Source: an uncultured Porphyromonadaceae bacterium (GTDB taxonomy: Bacteria; Bacteroidota; Bacteroidia; Bacteroidales; Muribaculaceae). Taken from it: a stretch of 42,867 nt of DNA. Positions 21,906-29,418 of this stretch are shown piece after piece. Below the pieces are notes generated by a model that searched no databases, was not told the DNA's origin, and saw nothing but the letters and a program-made list of their open reading frames with translations. Position 1 is the stretch's first letter; each line of letters begins with the position of its first letter. A program made the translations under genes and the position numbers. The DNA is taken from assembly GCA_947177685.1 (NCBI GenBank), contig CAMWVE010000025.1:1-42867 (forward strand). Direction: 5' to 3'.

Positions 21906-23651
21906 TCAAACGGTGTAGTCGATAAGAGGAGCAGGATTCAGATAACCGATGTGACCTGATTCCTTACCTGAATCTGATGCAAGCTGAACATTGATCAGCG
22001 CAGGTCTCTTCGATGCGATGGCAGTGGTCAGCGCCTTGGTGAGTTCATCGGGAGTTGACACATAGTAAGCATCGCCGCCGAAGGCTTCCGCCATCTTGTC
22101 GTAACGGGCATTGATGTCAAGAGTGGTAGGAGCAGGTTCATCACCGCCGCCGGGGTTGACACCCACGCCGTTGTAGATACCGCCGTTGTTGAATACAACC
22201 ACGGTGCAAGGGAGTTTGTAGCGGCAGATGGTTGCAAATTCCATTCCGGAGAATCCGAAAGCAGAGTCACCTTCAATGGCTACGACACTCTTGCCGGTTG
22301 CAACTGCGGCACCGATGGTCGAACCCATACCCATACCCATGATTGACCATGAAGCGCAGTCAACACGGTGGCGGGGGAGAGCCATATCCACAGTGTCACG
22401 GGTATCGTCAAGGGTGTTGGCACCTTCGTTGATAAGGATGACATCAGGATTTGATTCAAGGATAGGCTTGATGGCATTCAGCGCGGTCCAGTGGTTCATA
22501 GGCTGCGCGGTGGCTGCAGCCTGCAGGCGTGCTGCGAATTTCTTGTTCTTCTCGGCTGATTCTGCCTGAAGAGCGGGAACCCATGTAGGATCAAAAGCTG
22601 TCTTATACTTGGGAAGCTCGGCAAGGATTGCCTTAAGCGATTCGTTCATGTCGCCCACAACAGGAGCGGCTACAGGAACGTTACGGTCGATTTCGCGAGG
22701 TTCAACATCGAGCTGAACGAACTTCACATTAGGATTCCACTTACCTTTACCGAATGAAAGCATCCAGTTGATACGGGCACCGATGACAATCACCACATCA
22801 GCCTGTTCCATGATGGTTGAACGGCATGAGAGGGCGCTGAGTTCACCTTTGTCAGGCAGAACACCTTTTGCCATTGACATAGCCAGATAAGGAATCTTAT
22901 AAGTGTCGCTGAGCTGCTTGATCAGATCCTCAGCCTGAGCCTGAGCTGCACCTTTACCAATGAGGATGGCAGGCTTTTTGGCTGACGCGATAGTCTGTGC
23001 CGCGCGGGTAACGGCTTCAGCGTTGGGGGCAACTTTAGCGAATACGTCAACAGGAGTGAAATATAGTTTTTCAGCCTCTGCGGTATCCATGACCTCACCG
23101 AGGGCGGGAGTAGTCATGTCAATATATACACCACCGGGACGACCGGTTACAGCTGCACGATAAGCGCGTGCCACGGCTGCAGGGATATCTTTTGCATGGC
23201 TGCAACGGAAAGCCGCCTTTACATACGGACGGGCTGCGTTCAGCTGGTCAAGCTGCTCGTAAGTACCCATGTCCATGTCGACCATCTGAGGATCAGAAGC
23301 ACCTGAAATCTGAATCATAGGATAGCAGTTCACGGTGGCGTTGATAGTAGCGGTCAAACCATTGAGGAAACCGAGTGAAGAAACCGTAAGCAGCACACCG
23401 GGTTTGCCGGTCAGATAGCCGTGGGTAGCGGCTGCCATACCTGCCTGCTGTTCAAAACGGAAACCATAGTAATTCATGCCAATTTTCTGCATTGCGTATG
23501 CGGCTTCGGTCACGGGGATACCCACCAGACCATATACATCCATCAGTCCAAGTCTACGAAGTGATTCAGCCAGAATATACATACCGGTTACCTGCTCCGG
23601 AAATTTGGGAGCGGTCTGGCTTGAAGCCGGGGTGTTAACTGTTGTGCTCAT
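21906..23651 (-). CDS. oxc: Oxalyl-CoA decarboxylase, 581 aa
   Basis: A thiamine-diphosphate enzyme converting oxalyl-CoA to formyl-CoA and CO2. It aligns by eye with the Oxalobacter formigenes enzyme throughout: GLVGIPVTEAAYAMQ, FRFEQQAG (catalytic Glu67), GTYEQLDQLNAARP, LIGKGAAQAQ, ARINWMLSFGKGKW, the ThDP motif GDSAFGFSGMEFATICRYKLP through NNGGIYNG, and the C-terminal lid GKESGHIGYLN. Ser565 matches the lid serine, but the following Arg of the Oxalobacter enzyme is His567 here. The N-terminus has about 12 extra residues (MSTTVNTPASSQ). It follows frc after a 96-nt gap with a stem-loop. Confidence 0.95.
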   Translation of the reverse strand: MSTTVNTPASSQTAPKFPEQVTGMYILAESLRRLGLMDVYGLVGIPVTEAAYAMQKIGMNYYGFRFEQQAGMAAATHGYLTGKPGVLLTVSSLGFLNGLTATINATVNCYPMIQISGASDPQMVDMDMGTYEQLDQLNAARPYVKAAFRCSHAKDIPAAVARAYRAAVTGRPGGVYIDMTTPALGEVMDTAEAEKLYFTPVDVFAKVAPNAEAVTRAAQTIASAKKPAILIGKGAAQAQAEDLIKQLSDTYKIPYLAMSMAKGVLPDKGELSALSCRSTIMEQADVVIVIGARINWMLSFGKGKWNPNVKFVQLDVEPREIDRNVPVAAPVVGDMNESLKAILAELPKYKTAFDPTWVPALQAESAEKNKKFAARLQAAATAQPMNHWTALNAIKPILESNPDVILINEGANTLDDTRDTVDMALPRHRVDCASWSIMGMGMGSTIGAAVATGKSVVAIEGDSAFGFSGMEFATICRYKLPCTVVVFNNGGIYNGVGVNPGGGDEPAPTTLDINARYDKMAEAFGGDAYYVSTPDELTKALTTAIASKRPALINVQLASDSGKESGHIGYLNPAPLIDYTV

Positions 23652-23692
23652 AATATTATATTTAACGTGTTTTTTAAATGAATATATTAAAA

Positions 23693-23734
23693 GGTGACCT
23701 GCGGATCTCCTTCACGGGTAACCCGCAAGTCGCC
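23693..23734 (-). promoter_or_regulatory. Stem-loop in the frc-oxc gap
   Basis: GGTGAC-C-TGCGG (23693-23704) faces CCGCA-A-GTCGCC (23723-23734), an 11-bp imperfect stem (one G-T type position and one 1x1 internal loop) with an 18-nt loop that itself contains part of GGGTAACCC. It sits just behind the frc stop. The rest of the gap is an AT-rich oxc leader. Confidence 0.5.
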
Positions 23735-23747
23735 GGTATGTTAATGA

Positions 23748-25079
23748 TTATTTCTGTGCAGTAGTTGCTGTTGCTGCAGGCTTGGGAGCGGGTGCTGTTG
23801 TACCGTTCTTGGCGAAAGAGTCGATTTCAGCCTGAGTATAACCCAGTGACTGGAGGACTTCAGTAGTGTTACCGCCAAGTTCAGGAGCAGGACCGTAAGT
23901 AGGCTGGTAGTTCGACATTGTGAACGGGCAACCAACGGTTACGAATTCACCGATTTCACCACCCTGATTGATGCGGACAAGTGTGTTGCCGTCGTAGAGT
24001 GACTCATCGCTCATCATTTCCTTAGTAGAAAGAACCGGACCTACAGGAACACCTGCTTTGCCGAGGATGTCAGTAACCTCATATTTGGTCTTGTCAGCGG
24101 TCCACTGACCTATGCGCTGATAGATAGCCTGTTTGTTGCGGTCACGCGCATCGGCAGTATTGAAATCGGGGTTGGTAAGCCAGTCTTGGAAACCGACTGC
24201 GTTGCAGAAAAGTTCAAAGTCTTTGGCACCGCGCTGCAGAACGATGTAAACATAGTTGTTGGCATCGAGTTCTGAATCCAGACCGCCGGCAGGTTTACAT
24301 TTGTAAGTCCAACCGAGGACGCCACCACCTTCAATGTTACCTGAACGAGGAACACAATCACCGAATTTTCCATCGGGATACTGCGGGAACTGAGTCAGAT
24401 AACCGATCTTGTCAAGAGTCAACTGGTCACGGGTCTTGATACGGCAGAGGTTCAAGCATGCGTTGTGCATTGACTGATAAACATAAACGCCTTCGCCGGT
24501 TTTTTCACGCTGCACAACTGCGGCGAGCAAACCAATCAGCAGGTGCATACCGGTGTTGGAGTCACCAAGGGCGGCACCGCTCTGAGTAGGAACGTTATAT
24601 TCGCCGTCATACCAACCTGTTGTTGAAGCGGCTGCGGCAGTTACCTGAGCGATAGGTTCGTAAGCCTTAAGGTCTTTATATTTTGAAGATACAGGGAAAC
24701 CTTTGATTGTACCATAAATACAGCGGGGATTCAAGGCATGAACAGCTTCCCAACCGAAGCCAAGTTTATCCATTGCACCCGGGTGCAGGTTTTCAACGAA
24801 GATATCACATTCTTTAATAAGTTTGGTAAGAATTGCCTTACCATCAGGAGTCTTGGCATCGAGTGTCAATGACTTTTTGTCACTGTTAAGCTGAAGGAAG
24901 TAGTAGCTGGGCAGATCAGGATTGAACTGAAGTTCTTTACGGGTTGCATCACCAACGCCCGGACGTTCGATTTTGATAACGTCGGCGCCGAGCCATGCTA
25001 ACATTTGAGTACATGAAGGACCTGATTGCACTTCTGTAAAATCTACCACTTTTAAACCTTGTAGAGGAGCTGTGTTCAT
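23748..25079 (-). CDS. frc: Formyl-CoA:oxalate CoA-transferase family protein, 443 aa
   Basis: A class III CoA-transferase that moves CoA from formyl-CoA (or another donor) to oxalate, making the substrate of Oxc. The N-terminal VVDFTEVQSGPSCTQMLAWLGADVIKIERPG and the catalytic AALGDSNTGMHLLIG (Asp173) match Frc. The glycine-rich active-site loop, GGGGQPGW in Oxalobacter Frc, reads EGGGVLGW here (250-257). The enzyme also carries a low-complexity Ala/Pro/Thr/Lys tail of about 17 residues after KNG. A related acetyl-CoA:oxalate CoA-transferase (YfdE type) is the main alternative. It is first in the operon with oxc and the AEC transporter. Confidence 0.88.
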   Translation of the reverse strand: MNTAPLQGLKVVDFTEVQSGPSCTQMLAWLGADVIKIERPGVGDATRKELQFNPDLPSYYFLQLNSDKKSLTLDAKTPDGKAILTKLIKECDIFVENLHPGAMDKLGFGWEAVHALNPRCIYGTIKGFPVSSKYKDLKAYEPIAQVTAAAASTTGWYDGEYNVPTQSGAALGDSNTGMHLLIGLLAAVVQREKTGEGVYVYQSMHNACLNLCRIKTRDQLTLDKIGYLTQFPQYPDGKFGDCVPRSGNIEGGGVLGWTYKCKPAGGLDSELDANNYVYIVLQRGAKDFELFCNAVGFQDWLTNPDFNTADARDRNKQAIYQRIGQWTADKTKYEVTDILGKAGVPVGPVLSTKEMMSDESLYDGNTLVRINQGGEIGEFVTVGCPFTMSNYQPTYGPAPELGGNTTEVLQSLGYTQAEIDSFAKNGTTAPAPKPAATATTAQK

Positions 25080-25184
25080 AGTAATATACTTTTAAAATTT
25101 TGTTATGAGTTTAATTATTTTGTTTTCTGATTATAAAACAAAACAAATCATCAAAAAGTTTTACAGCAGCACTAAAAACTCTAT
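25080..25184 (-). other. Leader region of the oxalate operon
   Basis: A very AT-rich stretch upstream of frc. I looked for the TAnnTTTG -7 element on the minus strand and found no exact match; several TTTG boxes and a TATAAT-like hexamer (near 25131-25136) are present. The promoter is therefore non-canonical or needs an activator. Confidence 0.35.
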
Positions 25185-25202
25185 GGTTGAGTATCCTCAA
25201 CC
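25174..25202 (-). terminator. Terminator of the LtaS-PAP2-DUF4421 operon
   Basis: GGTTGAG (25185-25191), loop TATC, CTCAACC (25196-25202): a 7-bp stem followed on the minus strand after a short interval by five T (25178-25174). It lies 27 nt beyond the end of the DUF4421 gene at 25229. Confidence 0.6.
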
Positions 25203-25228
25203 CTATCACCCATGCTTTGTTATTCGGC

Positions 25229-26290
25229 TTATTTCCAGAGGTTGAAGCGATAGCCGACGCTGGCGCTGAAGGTCCAGTTCATGTCAAGCAGCGAGTGGTC
25301 ACGCTCGCGGATGAAGCCAAGGTTCAGCTCACCGTTGATGCCTACGAAAAGGCGGTTGTGATGGTTGTAGCAGGCACCTGCCTTGAGGCGGTTGGAGAAG
25401 CAGAATGACACACGCTCTTCGTCGGGATTGTTGATGTAGCCGTGACGGAGCCCTATCAGCGGCGCCTCGGAAATGCCTAACACCCAGTTGTGGGGAAAGA
25501 CGAAGTTGTAGCCGTAGCCTATTTTCAGGGCATAGTTTCGGGCGAGGACTTTGTAGGTGTAGTCATGCCATGAGCCGGGCAACCTGTCTTTGATGTATTC
25601 AGGGGTATCGTTGAAGTTGAAATTGTAGTCCTGCTGCGAATAGGAGATGCCGGCGTAAAACGACCCGGCGTTGCGTTTCTGAATCTTGCTGTAGGAGAAC
25701 GCCGCTGCCTGAGAATATTTTTTGTGGTTGAAGAAGTAATATGTTTCTACCCCCCATGAACTGCAGTTTATGCCGTTGAAGTGTAAATCAGGGTCAAAAT
25801 GATCCTTGGGCGTACCGAAATAGTTTATTCGCGTGCCCACGTCGTTGCTTATGAAGTAAAAGTCGGCGGCAAGCAGCGAGCAGGTGAACCCGAAGTTGAA
25901 ACGCCGTCGTGCCCGGGGATCGGCACCTAAATATTTGGATATGTTGAGGTCATAGCCCACTGACACGGCAAGATATGTCAGATAGAAACCCATGGAGGTA
26001 CAAGGGTCGGAGACCATGTCGAGGCGCGTGTCGTCATCGAAGATGAAGCCGTAGTAGTCCATCCACGATTCGGTGCGCCCCTTGACGTTGAATTTGTATC
26101 CGGTGCCTACTACATAGGTCGAGTCATAGGAGTTGAAGAAATGGTCACCCCACCGGTAGACGTTGACTGCCGCGCGCGGAACTTTTCCCATGGCTGCGAT
26201 GGAGTCGAGGGCGAATGAGAATGCCTGACAGCGTGGCGCCACGGCTGTCATGAGTATCAGCAGGGTCAATATTTTCAAAAACCGTTTCAA
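25229..26290 (-). CDS. DUF4421-family outer-membrane barrel protein, 353 aa
   Basis: A signal peptide (MKRFLKILTLLILMTAVAPRCQA) precedes a chain rich in alternating aromatic strands (YYGFIFDDDTRLD, FYAGISYSQQDYNFNF, KIGYGYNFVFPHNWVLG), ending in a barrel-closing strand SASVGYRFNLWK. The pattern matches the Bacteroidales DUF4421 family, predicted outer-membrane beta-barrels of unknown function. Its start overlaps the PAP2 stop by 4 nt, so it is coupled to a lipid-phosphate phosphatase and an LtaS-like transferase. A role in lipid or polymer handling at the outer membrane is inferred from that context. Confidence 0.8.
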   Translation of the reverse strand: MKRFLKILTLLILMTAVAPRCQAFSFALDSIAAMGKVPRAAVNVYRWGDHFFNSYDSTYVVGTGYKFNVKGRTESWMDYYGFIFDDDTRLDMVSDPCTSMGFYLTYLAVSVGYDLNISKYLGADPRARRRFNFGFTCSLLAADFYFISNDVGTRINYFGTPKDHFDPDLHFNGINCSSWGVETYYFFNHKKYSQAAAFSYSKIQKRNAGSFYAGISYSQQDYNFNFNDTPEYIKDRLPGSWHDYTYKVLARNYALKIGYGYNFVFPHNWVLGISEAPLIGLRHGYINNPDEERVSFCFSNRLKAGACYNHHNRLFVGINGELNLGFIRERDHSLLDMNWTFSASVGYRFNLWK

Positions 26291-27009
26291 TGCGCTGTCA
26301 TCATAAAGGTTTTGATAAGTGACGCGATGAGGATACCCACTGTGGTGGCTATGCCGGCTATTATCATCAGGTCAGGAAGTTTTATATTATAGGAGGCAGT
26401 GCCTAAATGAAGTGTCACAAAGGGACGCCTTATCTGTCCACGAGGGTCGTAGTAGCCTGACAGCAAAACTGCGAGGCAATAGCATCCGCTGCCAACCAGT
26501 GCGCCTATGAAAGTACCCACCAGAAGATCACCGGGATAGTGCACGCCGAGATATATGCGGGAGTAGCAGGTGAGCAGAGCCCATATCAGGATGAATATGC
26601 AAAGACGTGTGCGTGGTATCATCCAGCAAAGGAACGATGCTAAAGCAAAGGAGTTTGCGGCATGACACGATGGGAAGCTGTAACGTCCGCCGCGATAATC
26701 GTTGACAATGTGGACCATATCCGATATCGGATTTTCGAGATGTGCCGGACGGAGCCGCTCGAATGTCGGACGCAGAATGGTGGCGCACAGCTGATCGGCG
26801 ATAACTATCGAAAGCACTATGCCGAGCACCATCAGCAGAGCGGTGGCAGGACGATAGCGGCGCACGATGATGTAGAGGAGCGTGGCGTACATCGGAATCC
26901 AGATGAATCGTCCTGAAAAAAGATACATGAACTGATCCATCAACGGGCAATGAAGCGAGTTCAGGAACAGAAACAGTTGCGTGTCGAGGTGTTGGATGTA
27001 TTCAATCAT
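26287..27009 (-). CDS. PAP2-family membrane phosphatase, 240 aa
   Basis: Removes phosphate from a lipid phosphate or lipid pyrophosphate at the membrane. The three PAP2 motifs are visible: RPTFERLRP (motif 1 region), YSFPSCHAANSFALA (the usual PSGH is PSCH, as often in Bacteroidetes) and SRIYLGVHYPGDLLVG with the catalytic His. About six hydrophobic helices are present. The start is taken at 27009 (MIEYIQHLDTQLF), where it overlaps the stop of the sulfatase gene (ATGA); a longer frame to 27045 would run into that gene. Candidate substrates are undecaprenyl pyrophosphate or phosphatidylglycerol phosphate. Confidence 0.88.
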   Translation of the reverse strand: MIEYIQHLDTQLFLFLNSLHCPLMDQFMYLFSGRFIWIPMYATLLYIIVRRYRPATALLMVLGIVLSIVIADQLCATILRPTFERLRPAHLENPISDMVHIVNDYRGGRYSFPSCHAANSFALASFLCWMIPRTRLCIFILIWALLTCYSRIYLGVHYPGDLLVGTFIGALVGSGCYCLAVLLSGYYDPRGQIRRPFVTLHLGTASYNIKLPDLMIIAGIATTVGILIASLIKTFMMTAH

Positions 27010-28835
27010 AGTCGCGACAATTCGGTGTAAATAGTTTGTAACCAAGCTTTTGCATCATCAACAGCCGACTGTGGCGCCTCCTTTGTCGGCTCCATTGTGG
27101 ATAGATTGATGGTGACTGTGTCAGTGTCGGTGACATATCCCACAAAGTCTGGCTCGCTGAAGAAAGCCGACGGTGCTGTTTCAGCAGCGAATATATTTTT
27201 CGAGAACTTGAAACGGGAGTGGTCAACCTGCATGGCTGCAAGCAGCGTGGCAGCAATGTCGCTCTGCGAGGCTACGATGTCTACCTCGCCCCGGCGGTTC
27301 AAAGCACCACCGGTCATAATCAGCGGCACATGGTGACGCTGCTCCATGGCATCGAGGTTACGCGGATATGCGCCCAGATGGTCGGGTACCATTATCACCA
27401 GCGTATTATCCCACCGCGGTGTATGGCTGAGCGAATCAACGAAGGCACCCACGCAACTGTCGGCGTAGGCAAAGGCGCGCAGCGGTCCCTCAGGGAAGCG
27501 GGTATTTTTATACGGCACCTTGAACGGTTCGTGAGAGCTGGAGCTCTGGATGACGGTGAACCGGGGCACGGTGCCACTGTTCCGCGACATATCGGCAAGA
27601 CAGCGTTCGTATACCAGATGATCGTGGGCGCCCCACTTGCCCGTACGCTGCGACAGCGGGAAGTCGGTGTCGCGCACAATGTTGGTGAACCCTGAGTTTA
27701 TCAGGTAGGCAAGCATGTTGGTAAAGTTCACGTCGCCACCATAATAATAGCTCAGTGAATAGCCCTGCTCACCGAGTGCGCCGGCAATCGATGGCAGATG
27801 TTCAGCCTTCTCGACGAATTTCATCACCGACGTGGTTGGCTGTGAAGGGAATCCGCTGAGAATTGCCGGCAAAGCGCGGTCAGTGCGGAATCCCGATGCA
27901 TAGAAGTTGGTCAGCAGCAAGCCGTCGCGGGCAATGCTGTCAAGCTTCATGGCTATCGGTTCCCCACCCTGCACGGGGAGCAGATGCGAAGAAAAGCTCT
28001 CTAATATAATAAGGTATATGTCGGGGCGCGAAGTCTTGAGCAATGGCATCGGTGATGCGATGCTGTCAGCCACCTCACGGCGAAGCGACTCGCTGAACAG
28101 GCGTTCCGCCTCCGCATTGTCAAAGAATCGGAACTGTGAATCGAATTTTTTCTGATGTGTGGCAGAATAGAGCAGACTGAATGCCGGATTTACCGCAGCA
28201 TGGTTCAGCACGGTCACACTACTGTAATAGGCACGGCTCAGGTTCATGGTCGACACGGTTACTCCGCCACGAATGGGTATGAAGAGCAGTGCAGTAGCTC
28301 CCAGCAAAACGCCACCCGTCAGCAGTTTCTTTTTTTCGACCCGCTGCAGTTTCACCAGTCCTGCGGTGTAACGCAGAATCAGGTAATAGAGGGTGGTCAG
28401 AGCTATCAGCCCCACTGTTCCACCGATAATTTCAGCTGTCGAAGCCGAAGCGAAAGCGGCAGCCGGCGATGTGGCGAAATAGAACAGCGGAGTGGTGTCG
28501 AGCTTGAATCCCCAGTAGCGGTAAAGCATCAGATCAAGCAGCTGGATAGCCGCAATAAGCAGCGTCACCAGCAGATAATAGCCACGCATTACACGTCCGC
28601 GAAGGTCAAATCCGGTCAGCACGGCGATGAGGGTAAGCAGAGCCGGAACCACGGTCAGATAACCTGCCACAGTCATGTCCATGGCAAAACCGTGAGTCAG
28701 CACACCGAGCCACTCGCCTGCGCCGAACGACGAGTATATTGAACTATAAAAAAGCATGAACACCGGCTTCTGAAGCACGAAAATGAGCGTCAGAACCAAA
28801 AATGTCAGCAATATTTTCAGCAGTCCTTTTTTCAA
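27006..28835 (-). CDS. LtaS-like sulfatase-domain phosphoglycerol transferase, 609 aa
   Basis: An inner-membrane enzyme of the lipoteichoic-acid-synthase family. Five hydrophobic segments occupy about the first 195 residues (LLKILLTFLVLTLIFVLQKPVFMLFY; VAGYLTVVPALLTLIAVLTG; YYLLVTLLIAAIQLLDLMLY; IIGGTVGLIALTTLYYLILR; GGVLLGATALLFIPI). The extracytoplasmic catalytic domain has DIYLIILESFSSHL (metal ligand Glu), the nucleophile region SGFRTDRALPAILSGFPSQP (Thr) and MVPDHLGAYP. In Gram-negatives such proteins transfer glycerol phosphate to glycans or lipids rather than build teichoic acid. It starts just beyond a 22-bp tandem repeat and overlaps PAP2. Confidence 0.88.
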   Translation of the reverse strand: MKKGLLKILLTFLVLTLIFVLQKPVFMLFYSSIYSSFGAGEWLGVLTHGFAMDMTVAGYLTVVPALLTLIAVLTGFDLRGRVMRGYYLLVTLLIAAIQLLDLMLYRYWGFKLDTTPLFYFATSPAAAFASASTAEIIGGTVGLIALTTLYYLILRYTAGLVKLQRVEKKKLLTGGVLLGATALLFIPIRGGVTVSTMNLSRAYYSSVTVLNHAAVNPAFSLLYSATHQKKFDSQFRFFDNAEAERLFSESLRREVADSIASPMPLLKTSRPDIYLIILESFSSHLLPVQGGEPIAMKLDSIARDGLLLTNFYASGFRTDRALPAILSGFPSQPTTSVMKFVEKAEHLPSIAGALGEQGYSLSYYYGGDVNFTNMLAYLINSGFTNIVRDTDFPLSQRTGKWGAHDHLVYERCLADMSRNSGTVPRFTVIQSSSSHEPFKVPYKNTRFPEGPLRAFAYADSCVGAFVDSLSHTPRWDNTLVIMVPDHLGAYPRNLDAMEQRHHVPLIMTGGALNRRGEVDIVASQSDIAATLLAAMQVDHSRFKFSKNIFAAETAPSAFFSEPDFVGYVTDTDTVTINLSTMEPTKEAPQSAVDDAKAWLQTIYTELSRL

Positions 28836-28840
28836 AACGG

Positions 28841-28906
28841 TGGTCAGCTTGTTAATTTGCAGTGGTCAACGAATAAATTTGCGATGGTCAGCGTGTTAAT
28901 TTAAAG
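28841..28906. repeat. 22-bp tandem repeat, three copies, at a gene 3' end
   Basis: Three 22-bp units start at 28841, 28863 and 28885, each beginning TGGTCA and containing (T/A)AATTT near its end. The third unit includes the last codons and TGA stop (28888-28890) of the minus-strand gene ending at 28888; the other two fill the 52-nt gap before the LtaS-like start. Copies are imperfect. Confidence 0.7.
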
Positions 28907-29418
28907 TTACGGCTGTCGCCGTGGGTCGAGATATATTCACCTGAGAAATCGGAGTCGGTGAGTCTGCCCTTGAACACCCCCACCTTTATCCTGCCCTCGA
29001 TATACTCCTCTATTTCCACATCGTAACCGTCGTTTCCTGAGGGGGTTGCCTCGGTCAGACGCAGAGTATAGACATTGTAAGGGTCAGCCGTGTAGAAGCG
29101 TGTGCCGCTGCCGGTGGAAAAATCCATGTTGAACTCAATGATTGAAGCTCCGTAATGCCCCGTATAAGCACCTTTTTCAAGCAGTACCTCCGGAACCTTA
29201 TTTTCCGGTTGCTCCACCACAGCCTGTGTGACAGGTTTAGGATCAGGATGTTTGCTGTAATAATACACCCCGCAACCTATGGCACCCACAAGAATTGCCA
29301 TCAGCAACAGAGCGATTCCGACAAAAACAAATTTTTTGCCGGAACCTTTCTTGCGGGGATGTTCTCCCTTGACAGGGGGAACCAATGTTCCCCCCAACTC
29401 AGGTTTATATTCGTCCAT
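28888..29418 (-). CDS. Single-pass membrane protein of unknown function, 176 aa
   Basis: Not recognised. A charged, proline-containing cytoplasmic N-terminus of about 28 residues ([24 protein letters not shown]) precedes one strong helix (FVFVGIALLLMAILVGAIGCGVYYY). An extracytoplasmic domain of about 120 residues follows, beta-rich (GAYTGHYGASIIEFNMDFSTGSG; IKVGVFKGRLTDSDFSGEYI). The start is the ATG at 29418, whose first base is shared with the alaS stop (TGATG). It is the second gene after alaS on the same strand, before the LtaS-like gene. The repeated G-x-Y/F-x-G pattern resembles lipocalin-like domains of Bacteroidetes lipoproteins, but this is weak. Confidence 0.75.
   Translation of the reverse strand: MDEYKPELGGTLVPPVKGEHPRKKGSGKKFVFVGIALLLMAILVGAIGCGVYYYSKHPDPKPVTQAVVEQPENKVPEVLLEKGAYTGHYGASIIEFNMDFSTGSGTRFYTADPYNVYTLRLTEATPSGNDGYDVEIEEYIEGRIKVGVFKGRLTDSDFSGEYISTHGDSRNFKLTR

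Noticed and set aside
25129-25136. TATAAT-like hexamer as a sigma70 promoter for frc
   Set aside because: Bacteroidetes primary sigma factors use TAnnTTTG, no matching -35 box at proper spacing is present, and the region is simply AT-rich.
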